A DNA stretch of 64,000 nt from Rhizobium gallicum bv. gallicum R602sp. Lineage in GTDB: Bacteria > Pseudomonadota > Alphaproteobacteria > Rhizobiales > Rhizobiaceae. Both the position numbers and the translations under genes were made by a program. This document shows, piece after piece, positions 26,876-36,800 of this stretch (its first letter is position 1; every line of letters starts with the position of its first letter). The notes below the pieces were generated by a model that saw nothing but the letters and a program-made list of their open reading frames with translations, was not told the origin of the DNA and ran no database searches. Location of the stretch: positions 563,501 through 627,500 of the forward strand of contig NZ_CP006877.1 in the NCBI RefSeq assembly GCF_000816845.1, in the 5' to 3' direction.

Positions 26876-26970
26876 GAAATCGCTCCTCCCAGGGCTCTCT
26901 TCGGTTAGCCAGCGAAATGTAGCGTGTTCGCCCGCAGAAGCAAACGCTGCTTTCAGTCAGCGATTGCCAG

Positions 26971-28416
26971 TCAGCAGGCCAGGCTGCGCGCCGCATTCTT
27001 CAGCGCTCTCTCCAGCGACCGGAATATCCTTCGATCATCCGACTGGGCGACGTTGAAGCGCATGAAACCACGTGCTGTCTGCGACAGACTGAAGGCATTG
27101 CCCGGCGCTAAGACGACGTTGTCGGCAAGGCAGGCCTGGGCGATATCGGCAGCGTCTACGCCGTCCGGCAGCTTGCACCAGACAAACATGCCCGCCTGCG
27201 GCCTTATCCATGGCGTGATGCCGAGCGGCGCAAGGCGGGCTGCCGTCTCGTCCATCGCTCTTGAAAGGCGAACGCGCAGTGCGTCCAGATGCTTGCGGTA
27301 GCTGCCGTCCTTCAAAAGCAGCAGGATCAGCTCGGACGAGAGCCGCCCGCCGCCGATGCTTGTCGCCATCTTGAGGTCGGTGAGCGGCTCGATCCAATCT
27401 GGTCTCGCGGCTATGAAGCCGCAACGGACAGAGGCGGAAAGCGTCTTGGAGAAGCTGCCGATATGGACCACACGCTCCAGTCCGTCGAATGCGGCGAGAC
27501 GAGGAGCCGGCTCATCCTCGAGATCGGCGAAGATATCGTCTTCGATGATTGTCAGGCCGGCGCGCTCGGCAACTTTCAGCAGGCGGTGTGCGACAACAGG
27601 TGAACACGTCGCGCCTGTCGGGTTATGGATTGACGAGTTGGTGATGTAGAGCCGCGGCCGGTGCTCATCGATCGCCCGCTCGAATGCCTCGATATCCGGC
27701 CCGCTGGGCGTCATCGGAACGCCAATGGCGTTCGCACGGTGAGCGCGCAACAGTGCATGGAAATTGAAATAGCAGGGATCGTCCACCAATACGCCATCAC
27801 CTGGCTCGATCAGAAAGCGGCACAGAAGGTCGATCGCCTGCGTGCCCGACTCGGTAAGAATGATGTGGTCGGGAGCTGCTGCAATGCCGCGCTCACCCAT
27901 GCGGCGCGAGAGCAGTTGCCTAAGCTGTGGTAGCCCAAGCGGCGTTCCATAATCTGCAAGTACGCGCCCTTCGCCGCGGGAGATCGCGCGAAGCGCCTTC
28001 CGTATTGCTATCTCCGGCATCCAGCTTGCCGGCAGCCAGCCGCATCCGGGCTTCAGGAGTTCGGGCGCGTCTTCCAGCGACTGTCGGTAGACCCACAATG
28101 GATCGATCGCCCGATCGAGCTTCGGCCCGATCTCGGAAAGCGTAAGCGGCGCAAGCGGGCTCGAAACGTAGAAGCCGGAACCCGGCCGTGAACGGATCAG
28201 GCCTTCGCCGGCCAGCCGTTCATAGGCTTCCACGACAGTCGAAGGCGAGACCTGCATCGTTCTGGCAAAGGCGCGCACCGAGGGCAGGCGGGATCCCGGC
28301 ACGAGCCCGCGAGCTGCGATCCGGCTGCGGATTTCCGCCATGACGGCTTCTATGCGCTTGCCGCCGCTCTCGCGCTTCATCGACTGTTGATCCATCTGTA
28401 CTGTATCCGTATCCAT
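26971..28416 (-). CDS. MocR-type (GntR/aminotransferase) transcriptional regulator
   Basis: 481 residues from ATG 28416; earlier in-frame starts add a tail with no family character, and ATG 28395 is also possible. The N-terminal GntR winged helix is RIAARGLVPGSRLPSVRAFA, then MQVSPSTVVEAYERLAGEGL and RSRPGSGFYV. The rest is an aspartate-aminotransferase-like domain: LADYGTPLGLPQLRQLLSRR, ILTESGTQAIDLL, NPTGATCS and the PLP-binding Lys in HIGSFSKTLSASVRCGF. MocR proteins use PLP or a PLP-amino acid adduct as signal. It is divergent from an EamA-type exporter, its likely target. Confidence 0.88.
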   Translation of the reverse strand: MDTDTVQMDQQSMKRESGGKRIEAVMAEIRSRIAARGLVPGSRLPSVRAFARTMQVSPSTVVEAYERLAGEGLIRSRPGSGFYVSSPLAPLTLSEIGPKLDRAIDPLWVYRQSLEDAPELLKPGCGWLPASWMPEIAIRKALRAISRGEGRVLADYGTPLGLPQLRQLLSRRMGERGIAAAPDHIILTESGTQAIDLLCRFLIEPGDGVLVDDPCYFNFHALLRAHRANAIGVPMTPSGPDIEAFERAIDEHRPRLYITNSSIHNPTGATCSPVVAHRLLKVAERAGLTIIEDDIFADLEDEPAPRLAAFDGLERVVHIGSFSKTLSASVRCGFIAARPDWIEPLTDLKMATSIGGGRLSSELILLLLKDGSYRKHLDALRVRLSRAMDETAARLAPLGITPWIRPQAGMFVWCKLPDGVDAADIAQACLADNVVLAPGNAFSLSQTARGFMRFNVAQSDDRRIFRSLERALKNAARSLAC

Positions 28417-28494
28417 AACAGTTTGTTTTGATTGTATAGCACTGTCTCTGGTGGTTCCAGCCCTTGCGGTCGATAGCGATGACAACGCAGGAGC

Positions 28495-29361
28495 ATGGCG
28501 ATGGACAGGACAGGCGGCTGGATCAACGGTTTTCTGGGAGTGTTGATCTTCAGCGGATCGCTTCCGGCGACGCGCGTTGCGGTCGCAAATTTCGATCCGC
28601 TGTTCCTGACCGTCGCCCGCGCCGCGATCGCTGGCATGCTTGCCTTATGCTTGCTGCTCGCCTTTCGCGAAAAGCGTCCTGGCCGCGCCGATCTTCTCTC
28701 GCTGCTTGTGGTGTCGCTGGGCGTGGTTATCGGCTTTCCGCTGCTCACCGCATTTGCGTTGAAGCACATCACTTCGGCTCACTCGACAGTTTTCATCGGC
28801 CTTCTGCCATTGGCGACCGCCGTCTTCGGCGTGCTGCGCGGCGGCGAGCGCCCACGTCCGGTCTTCTGGCTGTTTTCCTGCCTCGGCAGCGCCATAGTCG
28901 CGGGCTTTGCACTGATGCGCGAGGATGCCGCATCCTCGGTCGGCGATCTCTTGATGCTCGCGGCGGTCATCGTCTGTGGGCTGGGATATGCGGAAGGGGG
29001 TCGGCTGTCGCGCAAGCTGGGCGGCTGGCAGGTTATTTCCTGGGCGCTCGTTCTCTCGCTGCCGGTCATGCTCGTGCTGTCACTCGTCGTCATGCCGCCG
29101 TCCTTCCCGGATGCAGCAAGCACGTCTTGGATCGGTCTTGCTTATGTCTCTCTCTTCAGCATGCTGATCGGCTTCATATTCTGGTATCGCGGCCTTGCGC
29201 TCGGCGGAATCGCTGCCGTCGGCCAGCTGCAATTGCTGCAGCCCTTCTTCAGCCTGGCGCTTGCAGCTGTGCTGCTTCATGAGAAGGTGAGCCTAAGCAT
29301 GTTTGCGGTTACGCTGGCCGTCGTGGCCTGCGTTGCGGGCGCGAAGAAATTTGCGCGATAG
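28495..29361 (+). CDS. EamA/DMT family transporter
   Basis: 288 residues (ATG 28495; ATG 28501 is better spaced from AGGAG). Ten membrane helices in two EamA repeats, for example GFLGVLIFSGSLPATRVAVA, VVSLGVVIGFPLLTAFALKH, and the second repeat from GDLLMLAAVIVCGLGYAEGG to LFSMLIGFIFWYRGLALGG and LFSLALAAVLLHEKV-like C-terminus. Drug/metabolite exporters of this family often carry amino acids or their derivatives. The divergent MocR regulator, which senses PLP/amino-acid chemistry, suggests the same here; that is inference. Confidence 0.88.
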   Translation: MAMDRTGGWINGFLGVLIFSGSLPATRVAVANFDPLFLTVARAAIAGMLALCLLLAFREKRPGRADLLSLLVVSLGVVIGFPLLTAFALKHITSAHSTVFIGLLPLATAVFGVLRGGERPRPVFWLFSCLGSAIVAGFALMREDAASSVGDLLMLAAVIVCGLGYAEGGRLSRKLGGWQVISWALVLSLPVMLVLSLVVMPPSFPDAASTSWIGLAYVSLFSMLIGFIFWYRGLALGGIAAVGQLQLLQPFFSLALAAVLLHEKVSLSMFAVTLAVVACVAGAKKFAR

Positions 29362-29408
29362 AGCAGCAGGTGGAACTTCGGCTCCGCCTGAACCATCCGG
29401 CATCCCGC

Positions 29409-29885
29409 TTAGCCACGAAATGCCGCTTCAAGCTTGGGGATATCGAGTTTGACCATCTGCAGCATGACTTCGGTCATGCGTCGCGCCTTGGCCCGGTCCG
29501 GGTCGGCCATCATTTCGCCGAGCACGCGCGGCACCACCTGCCAGGAAAGCCCCCAGCGGTCCTTCAGCCAGCCGCATGCCTCCGCCACGCCGCCGTTCTG
29601 CAGGAAGCCATCCCAGAGCCGGTCGATCTCGGCCTGCGTCTCGCATGCGACGACGATCGAGAAGGAATGATTGAGCGGATCGAGCGGCCCGGCCTCCAGC
29701 GCCGTGAACTCCTGATCGCCAAGTCTGAACTCGATAACCTTGCAGCTGCCCTCCGGCCCGCTCGGCGTATCCGCGGGAACCACGGTCGTGCGCCGGATGG
29801 AAGAATTAGGCACCATCGAGACATAAAATTCGACGGCTTCCTTTGCGTCCTTTTCGAACCAGATATTCGTGCTGACCTTGGTCAT
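29409..29885 (-). CDS. VOC superfamily protein, PhnB-like
   Basis: 158 residues from ATG 29885, which has GAGGAGAC upstream; a longer frame begins in non-conserved sequence. The start TNIWFEKDAKEAVEFYVSMV, the middle VIEFRLGDQEFTALEAGP and LNHSFSIVVACETQAEIDRL, and the Trp-rich GWLKDRWGLSWQVVPRVLGE are the pattern of the PhnB-like, so-called 3-demethylubiquinone methyltransferase-like VOC family. These form beta-alpha-beta-beta-beta dimers; the enzymatic role is mostly unknown and the metal ligands are not conserved enough to assign one. Divergent from the acyl-CoA dehydrogenase gene. Confidence 0.82.
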   Translation of the reverse strand: MTKVSTNIWFEKDAKEAVEFYVSMVPNSSIRRTTVVPADTPSGPEGSCKVIEFRLGDQEFTALEAGPLDPLNHSFSIVVACETQAEIDRLWDGFLQNGGVAEACGWLKDRWGLSWQVVPRVLGEMMADPDRAKARRMTEVMLQMVKLDIPKLEAAFRG

Positions 29886-30000
29886 TGGATAGTCTCCTCG
29901 TCTATGTGCTGACAATGGTTGACAGCCCAAGGACGTTTCAGGCGGAGGTCCTCCGACAGGCGCAAAGATTCTTTCCCACAAATTTGCCCGCATGCAAGAT

Positions 30001-30028
30001 TTGACGTTTACGCAAACGTCAATATTTT
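30001..30028 (+). promoter_or_regulatory. Palindromic operator inside the acyl-CoA dehydrogenase promoter
   Basis: Perfect inverted repeat TTGACGTTT (30001-30009) / AAACGTCAA (30014-30022) with spacer ACGC. The first arm is also a -35 box (TTGACG) and TATTTT (30023-30028), 16 bases on, is a good -10. A repressor bound here would cover both boxes. The symmetry (ACGTTT/AAACGT) resembles what I recall of LiuR-type (MerR) sites of branched-chain/fatty acid breakdown genes; unverified. Confidence 0.65.
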
Positions 30029-30085
30029 GTAAGAGACTCTCAAATGCCGGTCCCGTCCGGTTGCCGAATTGGAGGAATTCGAACA

Positions 30086-31882
30086 ATGCCAGTCTACAAG
30101 GCTCCGGTTAATGACACGCTCTTCGTGCTGAACGACGTGCTGGGCATCGAGCGCTACAATAATCTGCCGGGTTTTGCCGATGCAACGCCGGACATGATCG
30201 CGGCCATTCTGGGCGAGGCGGCAAAGGTGGCAGAGGAAGTGCTCTTCCCGCTGAATTATTCCGGCGATCAGGAAGGCTGCAGGCGGGCGGACGACGGTTC
30301 GGTCACGACGCCGAAGGGCTTCAGGGGGGCCTACAAGACCTATTGCGAAGGGGGCTGGATCGGTCTTGCCGTACCGGAGGAATTCGGCGGCCAGGGCCTT
30401 CCCTACACGCTGCATGCCGCCGTTGGCGAATATACCTCCGCGGCGAACATGTCGCTGATGATGTATCCGGGGCTGACGCAAGGCGCCATTGCGGCGATTC
30501 TCGTCCACGGGTCGGACGAGCAGAAGCAGGCCTATCTGCCAAAGATGGTTGCCGGCGAATGGTCGGGCACCATGAACCTCACCGAACCGCATTGCGGCAC
30601 CGATCTAGGCCTGCTTCGCACCAAGGCTGTGCCGCAGGGTGACGGCAGCTACAAGATTTCCGGCCAGAAGATCTTCATCTCCGCCGGCGAGCACGACATG
30701 ACGGACAATATCGTCCATCTGGTGCTCGCCCGCATCGAGGGTGCGCCGGAAGGCACCAAGGGCATCTCGCTCTTCATCGTGCCGAAGTTCCTCGTCAATG
30801 CCGACGGCACGCCGGGCGACCGCAATGCCGTCTCCTGCGGCGCGATCGAGCACAAGATGGGCATTCACGGCAATGCTACCTGCGTCATGAATTACGACGA
30901 GGCGACCGGCTTCCTGATCGGCGCGGAAAACCGCGGCCTGAACGCCATGTTCGTGATGATGAACGAGGCTCGCCTCGGCGTCGGCCTGCAGGGCCTCTCG
31001 ATCTCGGAAATTGCCTATCAGAACGCTGTGAACTACGCCCGCGAGCGCATCCAGGGCCGTTCGCTCTCCGGCCCGAAGGCGCCGGAAAAGAAGGCTGATC
31101 CGATCATCGTCCATCCCGATATCCGCCGAACGCTGATGACCATCCGCGCCTTCAACGAGGCCGGCCGTGCGTTCCTCCTCTGGACAGCGCTGAAATCCGA
31201 CATCGCCCACCGCGCCGCGAGCGATGCCGAGCGCCAGACGGCAGATGACATCCTCGGCCTCGTCACCCCGATCCTCAAGGGCGTGATGACCGACAAGGGC
31301 TTTGATCACGCCGTCATGGCCCAGCAGATCTTCGGCGGTCACGGGTATATCGAAGAGCATGGCATGAGCCAGTACGTGCGCGACGCCCGTATCGCGATGA
31401 TCTACGAAGGTGCCAACGGCATCCAGGCGCTCGATCTCGTCGGCCGCAAGCTGGGTCTCAACGGCGGCCGCGCCGTCATGGCGCTCTTCAAGGAGATCGG
31501 CGATTTCTGCGAGGAGAACCGCAACGACGAGAAGATGACCTTCTTCACCAAGAACCTGAAGAAGGGCTTGAACGACGTGCAGGCGGCGACCATGTGGTTC
31601 ATGCAGCATGCGATGGCAAAGCCCGACAATGCCGGTGCCGGCTCGACGGACTACATGCATCTCTTCGGCCTCGTCGTTCTCGGCTATATGTGGGCGAAGA
31701 TGGCGAAAGCCGCAGAGGATGGCCTTGCGAGCGGCGATTCGCCGCGCGAAAGCTATCTCAGGAACAAGCTTGTGACCGCCCGCTTCTTCATGGAGCGCAT
31801 CATGCCGGAAACCGCACTGCGCAAGGCTCGCATCGAGACAGGCGCCGAGACGATGATGACCTTGCCCGCCGAGGCGTTTTGA
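30086..31882 (+). CDS. Acyl-CoA dehydrogenase, FadE-type of about 600 residues
   Basis: 598 residues from ATG 30086 with TTGGAGG upstream. FAD enzyme for the first step of beta-oxidation. The N-terminal helical domain is followed by the middle domain ([32 protein letters not shown]), the flavin-contacting [20 protein letters not shown], and [20 protein letters not shown]. The catalytic Glu is expected in [16 protein letters not shown]-terminal extension of about 130 residues is typical of the family also carried by Caulobacter and Pseudomonas. First gene of a set with thiolase and the FadB/J-like fusion; its promoter holds a well-formed operator. Confidence 0.93.
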   Translation: MPVYKAPVNDTLFVLNDVLGIERYNNLPGFADATPDMIAAILGEAAKVAEEVLFPLNYSGDQEGCRRADDGSVTTPKGFRGAYKTYCEGGWIGLAVPEEFGGQGLPYTLHAAVGEYTSAANMSLMMYPGLTQGAIAAILVHGSDEQKQAYLPKMVAGEWSGTMNLTEPHCGTDLGLLRTKAVPQGDGSYKISGQKIFISAGEHDMTDNIVHLVLARIEGAPEGTKGISLFIVPKFLVNADGTPGDRNAVSCGAIEHKMGIHGNATCVMNYDEATGFLIGAENRGLNAMFVMMNEARLGVGLQGLSISEIAYQNAVNYARERIQGRSLSGPKAPEKKADPIIVHPDIRRTLMTIRAFNEAGRAFLLWTALKSDIAHRAASDAERQTADDILGLVTPILKGVMTDKGFDHAVMAQQIFGGHGYIEEHGMSQYVRDARIAMIYEGANGIQALDLVGRKLGLNGGRAVMALFKEIGDFCEENRNDEKMTFFTKNLKKGLNDVQAATMWFMQHAMAKPDNAGAGSTDYMHLFGLVVLGYMWAKMAKAAEDGLASGDSPRESYLRNKLVTARFFMERIMPETALRKARIETGAETMMTLPAEAF

Positions 31883-31890
31883 TTTGGGTT

Positions 31891-32038
31891 GCCCCTTCTC
31901 CCCGCCGGGGAGATGGTAGCCCGAAGGGCCGGATGAGGGAGCGCGCCTCAGGCGTGGCTTTCTTCTGGCTCCGGCTTTGCCGGGGACCCTTATCGCCTCG
32001 CTTGTTCGGTACTTCTCCCTGCTTGGGGGAAGGGAAGA
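31891..32038. repeat. RIME-type rhizobial intergenic repeat
   Basis: The stretch between acyl-CoA dehydrogenase and thiolase starts with CCCCTTCTCCCCGCCGGGG, has a hyphenated palindrome (CTCCCC-CGGGGAG), then GCCCGAAGGGCCGGATGAGG, and ends with a second, inverted-like module (TTCTCCCTGCTTGGGGGAAG). This is the composition of the Rhizobium-specific intergenic mosaic elements (RIME) I know from rhizobial genomes. It would fold strongly in RNA and may attenuate or stabilise the operon message. Confidence 0.75.
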
Positions 32039-32080
32039 CACGGAATTCAACGGCCACCCGGCCGATAGGGAGATGAGACA

Positions 32081-33289
<1,209 letters not shown>

Positions 33290-33326
33290 TCGCGGAGAAC
33301 CTTTGGGGCGGCCTGCTCGCTTATGT

Positions 33327-33400
33327 CCGTCATCCTCGGGCTTGACCGGAGGATACACCGCCTAAGGGCTGGATGGTCAGGTCAAGGCCGACCATGACGG
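33327..33400. repeat. Intergenic repeat with CCGTCAT/ATGACGG ends
   Basis: The element starts CCGTCATCCTCGGGCTTGAC and ends TCAAGGCCGACCATGACGG, so the outer 7 bases are an exact inverted repeat and inner arms are partly complementary (GTCATCC / GGATGG, CTTGACC / GGTCAAG). This layout is common between rhizobial genes. It lies in the 174-base gap before the fadB/J-like gene. Confidence 0.6.
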
Positions 33401-33463
33401 CAAAGAAAGGGGCCGTACAAGGTCGCACTGCTGGAAGAGATTTCAAGGGAGAGGAGTCCCGCC

Positions 33464-35680
33464 ATGAATACCTATAAGAACTTCACCGTTAGAACCGACG
33501 CCGACGGCATTGCGCTCGTCACCTGGGATATGCCCGGCAAGTCCATGAACGTCTTCACCGAAGAGGTAATGGACGAGCTGAACGCCATCGTCGACGCCAC
33601 GGTTGCCGATACCGCCGTCAAGGGCGTCGTCATCACCTCCGGCAAGTCCACCTTCTCCGGTGGCGCGGACCTGTCGATGATCAAGTCGATGTTTACCCTC
33701 TACCAGCAGGAGAAGGCTGCAAACCCGCAAACCGCTGCGCAGAAACTGTTCGATCTCGTCGGCCGCATGACCGGCCTCTTCCGCAAGCTCGAAACCTGCG
33801 GCAAGCCCTGGGTCTCGGCGATCAACGGCACCTGCATGGGCGGTGCCTTGGAAATGTCGCTCGCCTGCCATGGCCGCGTCGCCTCCAATGCCAAGTCGGT
33901 GAAGATCGCGCTGCCTGAGGTCAAGGTCGGCATTTTCCCCGGGGCCGGCGGCACGCAGCGCGTCGCGCGCCTGGCCGATGCCCAGTCCGCCCTGCAGATG
34001 ATGACGACCGGTCAGTCGCTCTCTGCCTCCCGCGCCAAGGCAATGAATCTCGTGCATCAGGTGGTCGAGCCGGACCAGCTCATCCCGGCTGCCAAGCAGA
34101 TGATCAAGGATGGCCTGAAGCCCGTCGCTCCTTGGGATGAGAAAGGCTTCAAGGCGCCCGGCGGCGGCATCTGGACGCCTGCCTCCGCACAGCTCTGGCC
34201 GGCCGCTCCCGCGATCTTGCGCCGCGAGACCGCCGGGAATTATCCGGGCGCGCTTGCCATCCTCAAATGTGTCTATGAAGGCCTGCAGGTGCCTTTCGAT
34301 ACGGCGCTGAAGATCGAGCAGCGCTATTTCACGCAGGTGCTGCAGACCACCGAAGCCTTCTCGATGATCCGCTCGCTCTTCATCTCGATGCAGGAGCTTG
34401 GCAAGGGGGCCCGCCGCCCGGCAGGTGTGCCCAAGACCGACCTGAAGAAAGTCGGCGTCGTCGGCGCCGGCTTCATGGGCGCCTCGATCGCCTATGTTAC
34501 GGCCGCCGCCGGTATCGACGTCATCCTGATAGATCGCGATATGGACGCGGCCAACAAGGGCAAGGCGACCGGCGAAGGCCTGGTGAAGGAGTCCATCGGT
34601 AAGGGGCGTCTTACGCAGGAAGAGGGTGTCGCCATCCTCTCCCGCATCACTCCATCTGCCGATTACGCCGATCTGAAGGACGCCAATCTCGTCATCGAAG
34701 CCGTCTTCGAAGATCGCGAGGTCAAGAAGGACGTCATCGAAGCCGTCGAGGAAGTGCTCTCCGAAGGCGCGATTTTTGCCTCCAACACCTCGACCCTGCC
34801 GATCACCGGCCTGGCGAAAAATTCCAAACGCCCGGAAAATTTCATCGGCATCCACTTCTTCTCGCCGGTGGAAAAGATGATGCTGACCGAAGTCATCCTC
34901 GGCAAGGAAACCGGCGACAATACGCTCGCCGTGGCGCTGGATTATGTCGCCGCCATCAAGAAGACGCCGATCGTCGTCAACGACACCCGCGGCTTCTTCG
35001 TCAATCGCTGCGTGCTGCGCTACATGGCCGAAAGCTATGACATGCTCATCGAAGGCGTGCCGCCTGCGATGATCGAGAACGCCGCCAAGATGGCCGGCAT
35101 GCCGGTCGGCCCCTTGGCGCTGAACGACGAGGTCGCCATCGACCTGTCGCTGAAGATCCTCAAGGCCACGGTCGCGGACCTGGGCGAAAAGGCGATCGAC
35201 CCCCGCCACATGGAGCTCGTCTCCCGCATGGTGGAAAAGGAAGGCCGCTTCGGCCGCAAGAACTCCAAGGGCTTCTACGACTACCCTGCGAAGCCCGCAA
35301 AGAAGTCCCTCTGGCCCGAACTGAAGTCCTTCTACCCGCAGAAGAAGGCAGAGGGCGTGGACGTCAACACCCTCAAGCAGCGCTTCCTGGTCACCATCGC
35401 GCTCGAAGCCGCCCGCACGGTCGAAGAAGGCATCGTCACCGACCCCCGCGAGGCCGACGTCGGCTCCATCCTCGGCTTCGGCTTCGCGCCTTATACTGGC
35501 GGCGCGCTCAGCTACATCGACGGCATGGGCGCCAAGAAGTTCGTGGAATTGTGTGAAACGTTAGCCGCTTCTTACGGATTGCATTTCAAGCCGACGTCGC
35601 TGCTGAACGACATGGCCGCGAAGGACGAGACGTTTTATGGCCGGTTTGATCCGTATGCAAAGGAGAAGGAGGTGGCGTGA
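33464..35680 (+). CDS. fadJ: Enoyl-CoA hydratase/3-hydroxyacyl-CoA dehydrogenase fusion (FadB/FadJ-like)
   Basis: 738 residues, ATG after GGGAGAGGAG. N-terminal crotonase part: GKSTFSGGADLSMIKSM (oxyanion hole), GTCMGGALEMSLACHGRV and PEVKVGIFPGAGGTQRVARL with the catalytic Glu region. From about residue 328 the NAD-binding Rossmann part, VGVVGAGFMGASIAYV, with HFFSPVEKMMLTEVILGKE holding the catalytic His, and C-terminal helical domains (NRCVLRYMAESYDMLIEG, RFGRKNSKGFYDYPA). It hydrates enoyl-CoA and oxidises the hydroxyacyl-CoA in the cytoplasm. Last gene of the beta-oxidation set. Confidence 0.93.
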   Translation: MNTYKNFTVRTDADGIALVTWDMPGKSMNVFTEEVMDELNAIVDATVADTAVKGVVITSGKSTFSGGADLSMIKSMFTLYQQEKAANPQTAAQKLFDLVGRMTGLFRKLETCGKPWVSAINGTCMGGALEMSLACHGRVASNAKSVKIALPEVKVGIFPGAGGTQRVARLADAQSALQMMTTGQSLSASRAKAMNLVHQVVEPDQLIPAAKQMIKDGLKPVAPWDEKGFKAPGGGIWTPASAQLWPAAPAILRRETAGNYPGALAILKCVYEGLQVPFDTALKIEQRYFTQVLQTTEAFSMIRSLFISMQELGKGARRPAGVPKTDLKKVGVVGAGFMGASIAYVTAAAGIDVILIDRDMDAANKGKATGEGLVKESIGKGRLTQEEGVAILSRITPSADYADLKDANLVIEAVFEDREVKKDVIEAVEEVLSEGAIFASNTSTLPITGLAKNSKRPENFIGIHFFSPVEKMMLTEVILGKETGDNTLAVALDYVAAIKKTPIVVNDTRGFFVNRCVLRYMAESYDMLIEGVPPAMIENAAKMAGMPVGPLALNDEVAIDLSLKILKATVADLGEKAIDPRHMELVSRMVEKEGRFGRKNSKGFYDYPAKPAKKSLWPELKSFYPQKKAEGVDVNTLKQRFLVTIALEAARTVEEGIVTDPREADVGSILGFGFAPYTGGALSYIDGMGAKKFVELCETLAASYGLHFKPTSLLNDMAAKDETFYGRFDPYAKEKEVA

Positions 35681-35760
35681 GCCGCCTCAATGATTTGTGT
35701 TTAGTCTGTCAAGGCTCAAGGTGACGCAGCAAGGGGCGCGCCCGTTCCCAGGAGACTTTC

Positions 35761-36138
35761 ATGGCCACTATCGCCGAAATCGTCATCGAAGCTGAAACCC
35801 CCTCGCGCCTCGCCGCCTTCTGGGCGGCAATTCTCGATGGCTACCAGGTCCGTCCCTATGACGACGCCGAAATCAGCCGATTGGCGAAGCGTGGGTTTAC
35901 GCCGGAGACGGACCCGACCGTGATGGTGGACGGCCCCGGCCCGTCGCTCTGTTTCCAGCGCGTCCCGCTGCGCGATTACAGCAACAACCGGGTCCATCTG
36001 GATATTGCCGTCGATGATGTTCCAGCCGCAATCGAACGCATCACCGCGCTAGGCGGCAGCGTCCAGCGAAGGGAACCAGGCTATACGGTGATGAAGGACC
36101 CGCAGGGCAATCAGTTCTGCATCGTGCCCGCGAGATAA
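35761..36138 (+). CDS. VOC family (glyoxalase-like domain) protein
   Basis: 125 residues, ATG after CCAGGAGAC. One glyoxalase-like unit pair: IAEIVIEAETPSRLAAFWAA, LCFQRVPLRDYSNNRVHLDI, AIERITALGGSVQRREPGY and the closing TVMKDPQGNQFCIVPAR. The final D-P-x-G-N-x-F-x-I-V is the family signature. Functions in this branch are unproved; many are annotated as glyoxalase-like domain proteins. It is on its own strand segment after the beta-oxidation genes, 80 bases downstream, possibly in the same transcript. Confidence 0.83.
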   Translation: MATIAEIVIEAETPSRLAAFWAAILDGYQVRPYDDAEISRLAKRGFTPETDPTVMVDGPGPSLCFQRVPLRDYSNNRVHLDIAVDDVPAAIERITALGGSVQRREPGYTVMKDPQGNQFCIVPAR

Positions 36139-36464
36139 AACGAGTCTTCGGTCAAATTTCGCACCCAACGACAGCGCGTATGCGCAATGCGGAGGATGAG
36201 GAAACCGGCGCATGAAAGTGCCGGACGGGTGAGGAACCCCGGTATCGTATGACTGCCCATCAGGAACGAAAATTGCGCTCCTTCTCGTTCCGCCTTGCGC
36301 TGGAGACAATTTTCGCGTAAATGCCTGCACATCGATCTTGCTAGATGGACTTTGTTTCGGCCATTTGTGCCGTTCCTGGCGAACTTCCTCCAAAATCGGT
36401 CTTCATCGCGCGTCGGCTTTGGCCGGTGCGTTATCTTCTACGTACGATTTTAAAGGATATCGTC
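36139..36464 (+). promoter_or_regulatory. Leader region of the cold-shock gene
   Basis: A 326-base gap with no gene-like frame. A hairpin GGAACGA (36263-36269) / TCGTTCC (36285-36291) is embedded in it and also reads as GGAAC-N18-CGTT, one base longer than an EcfG promoter. Long structured leaders are typical of cold-shock genes. A purine-rich AAAGGA precedes the cspA-like start. Confidence 0.45.
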
Positions 36465-36674
36465 ATGAACACAGGTACCGTTAAGTGGTTCAACGCAACC
36501 AAGGGCTTCGGCTTCATTCAGCCGGATGACGGCGCAGCCGACGTTTTCGTCCACATCTCCGCTGTCGAGCGTGCCGGAATGCGCGACCTCCAGGAAGGCC
36601 AGAAGCTTTCCTACGAGCTCGTTTCCGACAAGCGTTCGGGCAAGATGTCGGCAGACCGTCTTCAGGCGGCCTGA
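36465..36674 (+). CDS. cspA: Cold-shock protein, CspA family
   Basis: 69 residues from ATG 36465; a much longer in-frame reading upstream is leader sequence. OB-fold RNA chaperone: [20 protein letters not shown] carries RNP1 (K-G-F-G-F-I) and VFVHISAV is RNP2. The rest, [19 protein letters not shown], is standard. It binds single-stranded RNA and melts structure, often at low temperature or on entry to stationary phase; which trigger applies here is not visible. Single gene with its own intrinsic terminator downstream. Confidence 0.95.
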   Translation: MNTGTVKWFNATKGFGFIQPDDGAADVFVHISAVERAGMRDLQEGQKLSYELVSDKRSGKMSADRLQAA

Positions 36675-36751
36675 GCCTCGCAAGGCTTGAGAATATCATC
36701 TCCGGAACGTGACCACGGATGTACTGGCACGTTTCGTCGAGATGGCAGGAA

Positions 36752-36776
36752 GGTCGGGTTAGCCCGGCCTTTTTTT
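36752..36776 (+). terminator. Intrinsic terminator after cspA
   Basis: GGTCGGG (36752-36758), loop TTAG, CCCGGCC (36763-36769), one G-U pair, followed by seven Ts. It ends 100 bases past the cspA stop and just before the convergent histidine kinase gene. Confidence 0.85.
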
Positions 36777-36800
36777 CGTTTGCGCCAAGCGCCTTTTATA

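Noticed and set aside
33443..35209. A 588-residue frame antisense to the FadB/J-like gene
   Set aside because: Same reason: composition shadow rich in Asp, Gly and His repeats with no recognisable domain.
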